Below, one piece after another: positions 18,159 through 27,287 of a stretch of DNA of 53,240 nt. The notes beneath the pieces were generated by a model. The model had not been told where the DNA came from. It made no database searches and saw nothing but the letters and a program-made list of their open reading frames with translations. How positions within the stretch are numbered: the stretch's first letter is position 1; each line of letters starts with the position of its first letter. Both the position numbers and the translations under genes were made by a program. Source of the stretch: Pseudomonas sp. GD03858 (lineage in GTDB: Bacteria; Pseudomonadota; Gammaproteobacteria; Pseudomonadales; Pseudomonadaceae); the NCBI RefSeq assembly GCF_029840925.1, contig NZ_JAOCDM010000027.1:1-53240 (forward strand), given 5' to 3'.

Positions 18159-19373
18159 TCAGCAGCCACTCAGGGCCGGCGCCGGTCGCTCACCGGCGAA
18201 GAACAGCGGACGCAGGCGCACGCCGATCAGGTTGCCGGCATACGCGGCGATCAACCACAACCAGCCGTGCACGCTGCCTGAAGCGATGCCGCTGAAGTAG
18301 GCGCCGATGTTGCAGCCATAGGCCAGGCGCGACCCGTAGCCCAGCAGCAGGCCACCGAGCACCGCGGCCAGCAGTGACGGCAAAGGGATCTTCAGGCTCG
18401 GGGCGAAACGACCGGCCAGGCCAGCGGCAAGCAGCGCTCCCAGGACGATACCGATGTCCATGACGGTGGTGATGTCCTGCCACAGCGGCGAAGCCAGCGC
18501 CTTGGCATTGGCCGGAGCCTGCCAGAACACCCAGCTGCCCACATCCACGCCCAGGCCGCTCAGGGTCTTGGCGCCCCACAGGGCGAACGCCGAGGTGATA
18601 CCCCAGGGGCGACCGGCCAGCGCCAGGGTCGCATAATTCAGCAGCGCCAGCGCGATCGCGCCCCACAGCAACGGCCAGGGGCCACGCAAGAAACGCCGCC
18701 AGCCCTGGTGGGCGCTGACTGCCGGTGCTTCCAGCACGCCATGGCGTCGCTTCTCCAGCACCACGGAGCCCCAGGCGATCAGCCCGAACACCGCCAGGCT
18801 CGCCAGCAGCGCCGGCCCCACGCCCCAGGCCTGGACGAGCGAGGTCGCCGGCAACGACGGCAGCGCGAACCACCAGTCGGCATGGTGGGTGGCCGTGACC
18901 GAGCCGATGATGAAGAACAGCAAGGTCACCAGCATCCGCGCGTTGCCGCCGCCCACGGTGAACAGCGTGCCCGAAGCGCAACCGCCACCCAGTTGCATGC
19001 CGATGCCGAAGATAAAGGCACCGAACACCACCGAAACACCCGCTGGCGCCACCAGCCCGGTGACCGGATTGCCGAACAGATTGCCCGCGGCCAGCGCAGG
19101 GAAGAACAACAGCACGGCGAGCGCCAGCATGACCATCTGCGCCCGCAGGCCAGCGCCACGACGCTCGTTGATGAATACCCGCCAGGCCGAGGTGAAACCG
19201 AATGCCGCGTGATAGAGCGTAAGGCCCAGGGCCGCGCCGGTCAGGAGCAACAGCACCTGCTTGAAGCCGGCGTTGAGGTTGAGGAACCAGGCGCCAGCCA
19301 GCAGCAAGGCCAGGGCAATCAGTGGCGCGCCCAAGCGACGCGGTTGGGGTGTGGCGGTAGCGGAAAGACCCAT
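18159..19373 (-). CDS. YeeE/YedE (TsuA-like) sulfur-compound transporter
   Basis: This polytopic membrane protein of about 404 residues (ATG at 19373 preferred; the frame extends 18 codons upstream) has two related halves. Both contain the family's glycine-cysteine signature: GMQLGGGCASGTLFTVGGG in the first half and GYGSRLAYGCNIGAYFSG in the second. In TsuA these conserved cysteines relay thiosulfate through the inner membrane, so the role is probably uptake of thiosulfate or a related sulfur species. It is a fused, full-length version, not the half-size pair. No TusA-like partner is seen next to it. Confidence 0.87.
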   Translation of the reverse strand: MGLSATATPQPRRLGAPLIALALLLAGAWFLNLNAGFKQVLLLLTGAALGLTLYHAAFGFTSAWRVFINERRGAGLRAQMVMLALAVLLFFPALAAGNLFGNPVTGLVAPAGVSVVFGAFIFGIGMQLGGGCASGTLFTVGGGNARMLVTLLFFIIGSVTATHHADWWFALPSLPATSLVQAWGVGPALLASLAVFGLIAWGSVVLEKRRHGVLEAPAVSAHQGWRRFLRGPWPLLWGAIALALLNYATLALAGRPWGITSAFALWGAKTLSGLGVDVGSWVFWQAPANAKALASPLWQDITTVMDIGIVLGALLAAGLAGRFAPSLKIPLPSLLAAVLGGLLLGYGSRLAYGCNIGAYFSGIASGSVHGWLWLIAAYAGNLIGVRLRPLFFAGERPAPALSGC

Positions 19374-19481
19374 CGGGATACTCGGATAACAGTCGAACGG
19401 ACGCGCAGTATAACGCCGTATGGGCACGCAGGCCCGCGCCGCCCAGGTCAGCCTGTCAGCGCGGGACAGCCGCCACTCGTG

Positions 19482-20420
19482 CTATTTCTCCTGGCTGCTC
19501 GCCTTCTCGAGCAACCTCTTCCAGGCGGCCTTGGCGACCGGGCCAAGCGCGTCGGTCATGGCCTTGATCTCGGCTTTGCTCTGGCTGTCCAGCCCTGCCA
19601 GCATGCCTGTCTCCACAACCGAGAAGTTGATGTACATCGAACTGCCTGCCGGGTATTTCACCGGCTTGGTGTAGTTGAAGTAGTCTTTCGCCACGGGCTT
19701 GTAGTGCAGCGGCGCATCGCTCGCGGGCGCGGAAACGGCAACACCGCCGATGCTGACCGCATCCGAGGCGTCCTTCTGCTCCACACCCGCCTTGTACCCT
19801 GTGACCGCAGCTGCGACGCTCAAGCCGATACGGCCTTTCCCCTGCCCCTCGTTCTCGGTCAGGGCTCGGCTGGTCCTGGAGGACACCAGTGCAGGCGCGA
19901 ACTGGAATGCGGACACATCCTTGTCGCCGGTCTGGAATTTCATCGTGGTCAGGAGGATGGCCATCTGCGTTTGCGGTTCGGTACCGCCACTCACCCTGGC
20001 CAGCACCACGCACTGCAGACTGTCCCAGGCGGCCGGAAGGCCGGACCACGAGGCGTTCCACGACTTGAAGGAGCGCTGCTGGAACTCATCGATCTTGCTG
20101 TTGACCGCCGACACGCCCAGATCCCATGCCGCATTGCCTGCGGCAATCAGGGCGGAAGCGACGGCCGGTGCCATGCCCACATTGGCTTGCGGAACACACA
20201 GCCCTTTCCATACCTTTTCGTCCTCGCTGCCGAACAGCTGCCGCCACTCGGGTGTGGTACGACCCTCGCCGACGTCGAAAAGGCTCTGCGTCACCGGAAT
20301 CAGCACCACGCGTTCCTGGTCACCGCTTGCTGGCTCCAGTTTGGAGCTCGTCATGATCGTCCATGTCTGGCAACCACTCAACACCACACATGACATAGCC
20401 ATTGCCATAGAGTTGCGCAT
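19482..20420 (-). CDS. Putative lipoprotein divergent from the protease cluster
   Basis: The 312-residue product is not recognised. It has a short lipoprotein signal peptide with lipobox VLSGC (Cys17), so it should be a membrane-anchored lipoprotein. The mature part contains RVVLIPVTQSLFDVGEGRTTPEWRQLFG, a region with several glycines and alanines, and an alanine/lysine-rich C-terminal helix. GGGGAG nine nt before the ATG supports the start. It is transcribed away from the three protease genes, with about 226 nt of shared upstream DNA. This arrangement suggests a regulated unit, perhaps with an inhibitor, chaperone or surface anchor role, but that is only inference. Confidence 0.7.
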   Translation of the reverse strand: MRNSMAMAMSCVVLSGCQTWTIMTSSKLEPASGDQERVVLIPVTQSLFDVGEGRTTPEWRQLFGSEDEKVWKGLCVPQANVGMAPAVASALIAAGNAAWDLGVSAVNSKIDEFQQRSFKSWNASWSGLPAAWDSLQCVVLARVSGGTEPQTQMAILLTTMKFQTGDKDVSAFQFAPALVSSRTSRALTENEGQGKGRIGLSVAAAVTGYKAGVEQKDASDAVSIGGVAVSAPASDAPLHYKPVAKDYFNYTKPVKYPAGSSMYINFSVVETGMLAGLDSQSKAEIKAMTDALGPVAKAAWKRLLEKASSQEK

Positions 20421-20573
20421 CGAGATACTCCCCTGAGGCTCATTGCAGAAAGTTGCAATTTGCCACTACCGGGTATAGCCCATTTGAATCGCGCCGGCGC
20501 CGCAGGTGCGAGCACCTGAAGATCAAGGCGTCCATATCCGACTAATGGCATTGCGCCGCCAAAAAGCCATATC

Positions 20574-20587
20574 TATACCCAGGTATA
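20574..20587. promoter_or_regulatory. Inverted repeat TATACC-CA-GGTATA upstream of the protease genes
   Basis: A perfect 14-bp palindrome, TATACC CA GGTATA, lies 60 nt upstream of the matrixin-like start and about 155 nt upstream of the divergent lipoprotein start. A related half-site (GGGTATAG) occurs near 20471-20478, closer to the lipoprotein gene. It could be an operator for the divergent pair. No regulator is identified. Confidence 0.35.
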
Positions 20588-20646
20588 CGAACCCACAGCT
20601 TTCGTCGGTAGTACGCGTTCGGCGACCAATCAAGAAGGGAACCGCC

Positions 20647-21510
20647 ATGCTTGGCCGACGCTCGGGTCACCTGCTCTTCCTGCTACTGGCAAGCCTGTGG
20701 ATCACCGCCCAGGCGCAGGCCGAATCCTCACTTACCCGGGACGACATCCAAGCGGCTATCGCGGCGCCATCGTTCAACCAGGGCTTCAAGCAGTTCCTCG
20801 GCAAACTGCCGCAGGTGGAGGTCCCGGAGGCGGGAAATGCCATCTACTACATCGTCGAAGGCGACCTGCTGCTCGACGAGGAAGGTGTCCAGTCCTACCT
20901 CATGGGCCTGCGCAACGGTCCGGCGCCCGCCCGAGGTGGGGAGCTGAGGGTCATGACCGAACAAGGCCGCAAGGTGATCTGGTCAAAAGACCAACGCAAG
21001 CTGACCTACGCCGTGGACCGCGCCAGCTTCCCTACCCAGCAGCAGTACCAGACCGTGGTGCAGAACATGCGCACAGCGGCGAAGGACTGGATGTTCTGTA
21101 GCGAATGCGGCGTCAGCTTTGTCCACCAGAGCGCACAGGATTCCAACCCGAAATCCGGACAGGTCACCTTCATCGTGCGCTACTCGACAAGTATCGACGG
21201 CTACTTCGCCGTTGCTTTCTTCCCCAGCTATCCTGTGGCGTTGCGCTACATCTACATCACCCCCCGCTACTTCACCACCGACTACAACCCTGTCGGCATT
21301 CTGCGTCATGAGCTCGGCCACGTACTGGGTTATCAGCACGAACAGGTCGTCGGTGTCCCAGGGTGTGCCCGCGAAGGCAACAACTGGACCGAAGTGTCCC
21401 CTTACGATCCGAAGTCGGTCATGCACTACCTGTGCGGCGGCGGTGGAACCAAGCAGATGGCACTGCAAGATTCCGACAAGGCCGGACACCGCGCCACCTA
21501 CGGGGAGTAA
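20647..21510 (+). CDS. Exported matrixin-like zinc metalloprotease
   Basis: This protein of about 287 residues starts at the ATG at 20647, preceded by AGAAGGGA; the open frame goes further upstream without a signal peptide. The N-terminus is a Sec signal peptide ending near AQAQA. The extended metzincin zinc motif HELGHVLGYQH is present (His221, Glu222, His225, His231), and VMHYL follows as the Met-turn. The protein should be a secreted or periplasmic zinc endopeptidase. The first 120 residues may act as a propeptide. It is followed after 6 nt by the subtilase gene, so the two are probably cotranscribed. Confidence 0.85.
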   Translation: MLGRRSGHLLFLLLASLWITAQAQAESSLTRDDIQAAIAAPSFNQGFKQFLGKLPQVEVPEAGNAIYYIVEGDLLLDEEGVQSYLMGLRNGPAPARGGELRVMTEQGRKVIWSKDQRKLTYAVDRASFPTQQQYQTVVQNMRTAAKDWMFCSECGVSFVHQSAQDSNPKSGQVTFIVRYSTSIDGYFAVAFFPSYPVALRYIYITPRYFTTDYNPVGILRHELGHVLGYQHEQVVGVPGCAREGNNWTEVSPYDPKSVMHYLCGGGGTKQMALQDSDKAGHRATYGE

Positions 21511-21516
21511 CGGAGC

Positions 21517-23667
21517 ATGCGCCCACTCTGGCTGCTCGGCCTTACCCTCACCGCGGCGGTCGCCGGCGAGCCTGGGCGTGCGCTGTTGCCGACACCTGAT
21601 GCATCCGCCTTCAGGCAACTGCGCGAAGAGATCGACCTGGCGGACCGTGAAATCCCTCGCCCACCCGACCAGCTGAACAGCGGCGTGCTGGTGTCCTTCG
21701 AAGGAGGCAACGTCGGTCAGACCTTGGCACGGGTGATGCTCGGTCTGAACGAGGACGGCAAGCTGCCGAGCGCACGCCATACCGTGCAGGCCGGGGAGAC
21801 CCTGTGCGGCCTGCTTGACCAGCGCGGCTATCCGCCACCGTGCCCGCCGTTGCTCGAGGTCGTTCATCGACTCAACCCCGAACGCTCGACGAGCCAACCC
21901 CTGCAGGTTGGCGAAGTCCTCAGCCTGCCGACGCTGACACTCTGGCCCGCGATCGCGCGCAAACCGGTGGTGGGGGTGGCTTCGCGCAAGGCAGGCGATT
22001 GCCAGCCCGGCTCGGATGGCATGTTCACGTACTGGTCACGCCTGGAGCCGGAGGTGGTGAGTTGTCTGCCATCCTCCACGGTCAACCCACAACCTGTCTC
22101 GATCGTGCAGTATCGTGCCTACCAGTTCGTGGTGCCAACGGAAACCGACGAGGCAACCCGGCAACTGCGCGCCGAACTTGAGCGATCGAAAACCACCAAC
22201 GTGCGCTTCGACGTGATACCCCACCCCTCTGGCGCAGAGCTGCGCCAGTACGCCGAAAGCGGCCCCGGGGCGCCCAATACTTGCGCCGAGGGGCTGAGCG
22301 ACGAGACGCCATTCAATTACATAGACCTGTTCGACTATGACAGCGATGCCATGCCCGCCGTGCACGAGAGCCTGTCACCCGACGGCGTGGACATCATCCC
22401 TCGGGTCGTGCCGGTGGTCCTGATCGACACCCCGGTGGAAAAGTCCCCCAACCTGTACCCTGCCTACAGTGATACGAAGCCGACGCAACCTCTTACCTGC
22501 AATTGGAAATCCCCGTTTACCAACAAGTTTCACGGTACCCACCTGGCTGGACTGATCGCCAGCCAGGGTTATGGCTTTCGCAGCATCTCGACCAATGCGG
22601 CGATTGTCTCCCATGTCTGGAATGTGGTGAGAGCAGACGGCGAGCTGGCGGAGGCTTCCAACAACCGAAACTACACCCTGAGGCAGCGACTGCTGCGCAA
22701 CGCCTATCCGAAGAAAGGCTTTCGGCGCGCCATCTACGTCGCGGCCAGCTCATTCTCGTTCTACAACCTGACCCCGACCAGCGACCAGCTGGACAATGAA
22801 AGCCTGCGCTGGCAAGAGCCACTGCTCGACACGATCAGGTCCTACTCATCGTTGTTCGTCGTGGCGGCAGGTCAATCGGCCAAGGAGGGCGAGCCGCCGG
22901 TCAAGCTCACCAACGTTTCCACTCACCTACTGCAAAGCCTGGGCGATCAACGCAATGTCATCGTGGTCACCGCATGCAGCGATTGCCGGCGTGACAAGAC
23001 AACACTTTTGCCTTCCGCCAATTTTGGTACCGGCCCGATGCCCATCGTTCAAGTCGCGGCGCCCGGCGGGCAGGTGATCCCTGGATGGGTGAGCACGGAC
23101 AATGTCAGTTCCGCGCGTGGCACCTCCCAGGCAACCGCGCTCGTGGCCAGTGTAGCGGCAGCCATGCTTGGCACGAGGCCAGAGGTCTACGACGATCCGC
23201 AATGGATCAAGACCCGCCTGCAGGTGACCTCTCGCCCGATCGCCCCGAATGCCGACGGCACGATCAATCCGGACGCGGCAAAGATCGCCACGGGCGTTGT
23301 GGATCCGGTACTGGCGCTGCTCGACCCCGACAAGCACTGGCTCAAGGAGGGCGGCGAATGGAGGGCGGTGAAGATCAAGCGGATAGAGCCCGAATACATT
23401 CGTTTCACCGACAAGACCGGCGCACCCGCACAGATCGGCCGCGACGCCTTGAGCCGTATCCTGACACTGCCAGGTAAACAGCAAGTGGCTTACGTCGATA
23501 GCACATTCGAAGGTGCCAGCCCTCCCGGAACCATCCGCCGCGTGGGGCCAAGTCAGGTAACCGAGGGCTTCGTGACGCTGTGCGACAGCGCGACTGCACT
23601 GCCCCTGGCCAATGTCCAGGACCTCATCATTTCCCTGCAAGGAGTCCAGGACAATGAGTGCATTTAA
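21517..23667 (+). CDS. Exported subtilisin-like (S8) protease with LysM-like domain
   Basis: This 716-residue protein has a short hydrophobic N-terminus (signal peptide), a LysM-like segment (HTVQAGETLCGLL near residue 90, ending in LQVGEVLSLPTL) and a subtilase catalytic domain. The catalytic triad can be placed: Asp304 in VVLIDTPV, His339 in HGTHLAG and Ser537 in RGTSQATALVAS. The insert between Asp and His contains cysteines. A C-terminal domain of about 130 residues is unrecognised. LysM suggests binding to peptidoglycan or another glycan. The next protease gene overlaps it by 14 nt, so a polycistronic unit is likely. Confidence 0.85.
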   Translation: MRPLWLLGLTLTAAVAGEPGRALLPTPDASAFRQLREEIDLADREIPRPPDQLNSGVLVSFEGGNVGQTLARVMLGLNEDGKLPSARHTVQAGETLCGLLDQRGYPPPCPPLLEVVHRLNPERSTSQPLQVGEVLSLPTLTLWPAIARKPVVGVASRKAGDCQPGSDGMFTYWSRLEPEVVSCLPSSTVNPQPVSIVQYRAYQFVVPTETDEATRQLRAELERSKTTNVRFDVIPHPSGAELRQYAESGPGAPNTCAEGLSDETPFNYIDLFDYDSDAMPAVHESLSPDGVDIIPRVVPVVLIDTPVEKSPNLYPAYSDTKPTQPLTCNWKSPFTNKFHGTHLAGLIASQGYGFRSISTNAAIVSHVWNVVRADGELAEASNNRNYTLRQRLLRNAYPKKGFRRAIYVAASSFSFYNLTPTSDQLDNESLRWQEPLLDTIRSYSSLFVVAAGQSAKEGEPPVKLTNVSTHLLQSLGDQRNVIVVTACSDCRRDKTTLLPSANFGTGPMPIVQVAAPGGQVIPGWVSTDNVSSARGTSQATALVASVAAAMLGTRPEVYDDPQWIKTRLQVTSRPIAPNADGTINPDAAKIATGVVDPVLALLDPDKHWLKEGGEWRAVKIKRIEPEYIRFTDKTGAPAQIGRDALSRILTLPGKQQVAYVDSTFEGASPPGTIRRVGPSQVTEGFVTLCDSATALPLANVQDLIISLQGVQDNECI

Positions 23668-24880
23668 ACTGCTTGCCTTGCTGGCCCCCCTGCTGCTGGC
23701 TCCTCTGGCCATTGCCGAGCAATGCAAGACCGAGGAGTCGGTCACCACTTTCGGGAGCTGGTTTGCCAGTGGTGCCCGCCTGACCGCCGCCAAGCCGTTC
23801 CAGTCGATCCAGGCGCAAGCGGCGCAAGGGCCCACCGACAGCATGAAACTGCGCCTGGAGGTTGCCTCTGGCAGGGACCGCCAGTGGCACGTACTGATCT
23901 ACGACCCCGACTATCGAGTGCTCGCCAGCCTCGGGCCGGACGACTTCAGCGACGAGCGCGGGGAGCTCACGCAGTCGCGCTGGACCGGGCGCATGTTTCA
24001 TGACCTTGTTCAGGTCGAGTTGGTTACCGCCCGCCCCGACTCGGACATCGTCATCAAGATCCCCGCAGGCATTGCCCTGCCAAAGGAAAGCAGCGACCAG
24101 CGCGTGTACTCCGCACAGGACGCGAGCAACCCGCGCTGGCGCAAGCTGTTCCCGGATAACCACGGCACCAGCGCCACGCTGCCACGCAAGGCCGGCGCCA
24201 AGGTCGGCATGCTGATGACCGGTTTGCAGGTCCCCGGTGGCGGCAAGAGCGCCTGGTGTTGTTCGGTGGTGATGATCGGCCGCGGCCTGGCACTGACCAA
24301 CTGGCATTGTGGCGGCGACAACGGTTGGATGCAGGCCGCGGACTACTGGGAGGGTAATGTCTGCGCCAACGCAACGCTTGATCTCGCCTGGGATGGCGGT
24401 GATGTGAGGCGTCAGTACAACTGCACCGGTGTCGTGGTCAAAAACGAGACACTGGATTTTGCGGTGCTGCGCGTGAAGCCGGTGGTGGGCACTGGCGGCC
24501 TGGCAGGAGAACCGGTGTACGAGCGGCTGTCCAGCACGCCCAGCGCGGCGCTCGGCGATGCGTTCGTCGTGCATCACGCCCTGTGCCAGACCAAGCAGGT
24601 GAGCGACAAGTGCAGGATCGGCTCGCTCAACTACGCGAACTGGCTCAAGGACAGCTCGCAGACCGAGCTCACCCATAACTGCGATACCGAGCATGGGTCA
24701 TCCGGGGCCGGTGTCTTCGATGCCCAAGGAAAGATGGTCGCACTGCACCACCTGGGTTTCAGGCGCAATCCCCAGACCTGTGAAGAGCAAGACAAGCTCA
24801 ACAAGGCAGTACCGCTGACCCGCATCATCGACCATATCAAGGCCAACACTCCCGAGCTGGCCAAAGAGCTGGGGTTGTGA
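23654..24880 (+). CDS. Exported trypsin-like (S1 clan) serine protease
   Basis: This 408-residue protein starts at the ATG at 23654 with AAGGAG upstream; an earlier in-frame start at 23612 lacks a signal peptide. The signal peptide ends near LAIAEQC. About 150 residues resembling a beta-sandwich precede the protease domain, whose triad fits His218 (LTNWHCGG), Asp268 (TLDFAVL) and Ser350 (GSSGAGVFD). Several cysteines (CCSV, WHC, HNCDTEH, QTCEEQ) suggest disulfides, in keeping with export. It overlaps the subtilase gene by 14 nt and closes the protease unit. Confidence 0.83.
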   Translation: MSAFKLLALLAPLLLAPLAIAEQCKTEESVTTFGSWFASGARLTAAKPFQSIQAQAAQGPTDSMKLRLEVASGRDRQWHVLIYDPDYRVLASLGPDDFSDERGELTQSRWTGRMFHDLVQVELVTARPDSDIVIKIPAGIALPKESSDQRVYSAQDASNPRWRKLFPDNHGTSATLPRKAGAKVGMLMTGLQVPGGGKSAWCCSVVMIGRGLALTNWHCGGDNGWMQAADYWEGNVCANATLDLAWDGGDVRRQYNCTGVVVKNETLDFAVLRVKPVVGTGGLAGEPVYERLSSTPSAALGDAFVVHHALCQTKQVSDKCRIGSLNYANWLKDSSQTELTHNCDTEHGSSGAGVFDAQGKMVALHHLGFRRNPQTCEEQDKLNKAVPLTRIIDHIKANTPELAKELGL

Positions 24881-24954
24881 TGGCCCGAGTTATCCTCGAT
24901 GACGCCTGATCGGAATAATCTCACACGCTTGAGAGAAATCTCGGAAGGATAGCC

Positions 24955-24987
24955 ATGCTTTGCTACGCCCCTGGCATTTTTCCATGA
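24955..24987 (+). CDS. Possible 10-codon leader peptide before the ATPase gene
   Basis: A tiny ORF encodes MLCYAPGIFP and has its own Shine-Dalgarno sequence (GGAAGGA about 8 nt upstream). It stops one base before the AGGAGG of the GTG-started ATPase gene. It could tune translation of the ATPase, or be chance. Nothing else supports it. Confidence 0.2.
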   Translation: MLCYAPGIFP

Positions 24988-24999
24988 CAGGAGGCCCCT

Positions 25000-26538
25000 G
25001 TGCTCAAACCCGCCCAGCTTGAAAAGCTCCGTGAAGTCATCTCCGAAAACCTGCGCGTGCAGCGCGACAACGACCCCATCGAATACATCAGCGTGGGCAC
25101 CGCCCTGCAGGATGCGATATCCAAGCAGAACCACGCCATCTTCGCCCGGCGCGGCTGCGGCAAGACGTTGCTGCTGCATCACTCGTCGAGGAACCTCAAG
25201 CCCGAACTCAAGAGCATCTACCTCAATTGCGAGGACTTCAAACGCCACTCCTTCCCCAATGTGCTGGTGGAAATCCTGGCGTCGATCTTCCGCGAACTCG
25301 ACAAGAACATCTCCGGCTGGTTCGGCAAGAAGAAGAAACTCAAGCTCATCATCAAAGACATCCTCGACAAGCTGAAAACCCTACACGTGGACGCCGACGC
25401 CCATGAGGAAGAGGTGAAAAGCAAGGCTGCCACCGAACACAACAGTGGCTTCGACGCCGGCATCGCGATCGAGCAGATCACCTTCACTGGCAAGAACATG
25501 GCCAGGGAAACCCAGGAGGTGGAAAGGTCGTTCAAGATCCATCGCCAGAAGCTGCAAGAGCTCGATCTCTGGCTGCCCCAGCTGAAGGAAAACCTTCGCG
25601 AGCTGTTCGGCGCCTCGAGCACGGTGAAGGGCATCATCCTGCAGATCGACGACCTCTATCACCTCAAGCGCACCGACCAGGCCTTCGTCGTCGACTACGT
25701 CCATCGCCTCTGCAAGGACATCCCCATCTACTTCAAGATCGCCACCCTGCGCCACTCCTCCACCTTGTACGTCGATCGCGACGGACAGCCCATCGGTGCC
25801 CAGGAGCGCCACGACTATCAACCGATCGACATCGACTACACCTTCAGCAACTTCCCCAGGACCCTGAGGCAGAACCACGCCATCCTGGTCCAGTTCGGCG
25901 CCCAGGCGGACATCAGCGAATCGCAGATCATGGGGCTGTTCAAGGGCGAAGGTTTCGACCGCCTGGTCATGGCCGGCGGTGGCGTGCCGCGCGACGTGCT
26001 GTCGCTGTTCCTGCACCTGCTCAATGAAACCGTGCAGGATGACGCCGGCAAGATCGGCAAGGACGAGGTGCGGACGCTTTCGAGGAACAACTTCGAACGC
26101 AAGATCGAGGAGCTCAAGCAGGACTCCAAGGACGATGAACAGGACGACCTGGTCAAGGGCATCTACATCATCAAGAGTTTCTGCCTGGACAAGAAGAACA
26201 ACATCTTCGTCATCGAGGAAAAGCTGCTGCAGCAGAACGACGCCCTGCGCGCCCTGATCTATCGGTTGCTCGACTATCGCATCATCCACAGTTGCGCCAC
26301 GGCCCTCACCCACAAGTCAGCGGAAGGCACGTTCCAGGCATTCGCCGTGGACATCGGCTGCTATGCCCACTACCGCAAACTCGACGGGCGCTTCAACGAA
26401 ATCGATGTCACCGATACCGCCGCCAAGGAACGCATGCGTTCCGCGCCGATTCTCGACCAGACCAAGATCGACAACATCGTCGCCTCGCTGCCCCGCCATG
26501 GCCCGGTGGAGCTGCTGACCGAGGCCATGGAGGCCTAG
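25000..26538 (+). CDS. P-loop ATPase of unknown role (AAA/KAP/STAND-like)
   Basis: This 512-residue protein starts at a GTG directly behind AGGAGG. Walker A (ARRGCGKT, residues 49-56) and Walker B (IILQIDDLYHL, about residues 212-222) define a P-loop NTPase. Between them lie a basic segment (GKKKKLKL) and a likely coiled coil (about residues 120-205). The C-terminal half has winged-helix-like character but no recognised effector domain. Lysine and aspartate are more frequent than in the neighbours. It is not preceded by a cotranscribed gene and ends 4 nt into the convergent methyltransferase. The architecture resembles Orc/KAP-type NTPases seen in bacterial defence islands; the function is unproven. 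Confidence 0.7.
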   Translation: MLKPAQLEKLREVISENLRVQRDNDPIEYISVGTALQDAISKQNHAIFARRGCGKTLLLHHSSRNLKPELKSIYLNCEDFKRHSFPNVLVEILASIFRELDKNISGWFGKKKKLKLIIKDILDKLKTLHVDADAHEEEVKSKAATEHNSGFDAGIAIEQITFTGKNMARETQEVERSFKIHRQKLQELDLWLPQLKENLRELFGASSTVKGIILQIDDLYHLKRTDQAFVVDYVHRLCKDIPIYFKIATLRHSSTLYVDRDGQPIGAQERHDYQPIDIDYTFSNFPRTLRQNHAILVQFGAQADISESQIMGLFKGEGFDRLVMAGGGVPRDVLSLFLHLLNETVQDDAGKIGKDEVRTLSRNNFERKIEELKQDSKDDEQDDLVKGIYIIKSFCLDKKNNIFVIEEKLLQQNDALRALIYRLLDYRIIHSCATALTHKSAEGTFQAFAVDIGCYAHYRKLDGRFNEIDVTDTAAKERMRSAPILDQTKIDNIVASLPRHGPVELLTEAMEA

Positions 26539-27287
26539 GGCTTCCTGGCCCGGCAGGCGAATGCCAGGTCACCGATGTAGATGCCCTGCGACTGCTTGCG
26601 CTCAGCCTCGAGCCGCGCCTGCAGGGTATCGATCCCCACCTGCCTGGCCGTGGCGACACCGAGGGCCACGATGCGCGGCAGGCAGGCACGAATGATCGAG
26701 GCGAGACCGGTATCGTTGTCGGGCGTCTGCACCAGGCATTCGGCACGCACGTCCTCCACCAGCAGGCCAGCCTGGCTCATGGTCCGGTACAGGTTGAACC
26801 CCATGTGCAGATCGGCGCCCTCCTTGGCCAGCATGCGCTGCAGCCAGCGAGTCGCCTTGCGATGCACGGGAAACGGCTCCAGGCTGGCCGGCGCCAGCGT
26901 GGTGTCGTGCTCCTGGAACACCATCACGCCGCCTGGCAGCAAGTGCCGGGCCAGCGCGCGTACCGCCCCCACCGCATCGGCCTGATACATCAGCACCCGG
27001 CGCCCGACGACGGCATCGAACAAGCCAAGCGACCGCGGCAGCGCATGAAGGTCAGCAAGCATGAACTCAGGCCGCGCCGCGCCCTTGGGCAGTTCGCGCT
27101 GCCGCGCCACCGTCAATGCCGCGTCCGACTGGTCGATACCCACCACCGCGCCATCGCCATCCACCAGGCTGGCCAGCAGCACGCTCACATCGCCATGGCC
27201 GCAACCGACATCGAGCACACGCATGCCCGGGCCGATCCCGGCATCGAGCAACAACCGCGTGGTGAAATCCGCTTTCGCAAGTGACAT
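26535..27287 (-). CDS. Class I SAM-dependent methyltransferase
   Basis: This 250-residue protein has the Rossmann methyltransferase fold, with motif I VLDVGCGHGDVSVLL (about residues 24-38), the acidic ribose contact VVGIDQSD, and the post-motif LLPGGVMVFQEHD. No DPPY or NPPY motif is present, so it is unlikely to be a DNA N-methyltransferase; a small-molecule or lipid substrate is more likely. It lies between the ATPase and the nuclease-like gene but on the opposite strand, so a functional link is uncertain. It overlaps the end of the ATPase gene by 4 nt. Confidence 0.85.
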   Translation of the reverse strand: MSLAKADFTTRLLLDAGIGPGMRVLDVGCGHGDVSVLLASLVDGDGAVVGIDQSDAALTVARQRELPKGAARPEFMLADLHALPRSLGLFDAVVGRRVLMYQADAVGAVRALARHLLPGGVMVFQEHDTTLAPASLEPFPVHRKATRWLQRMLAKEGADLHMGFNLYRTMSQAGLLVEDVRAECLVQTPDNDTGLASIIRACLPRIVALGVATARQVGIDTLQARLEAERKQSQGIYIGDLAFACRARKP

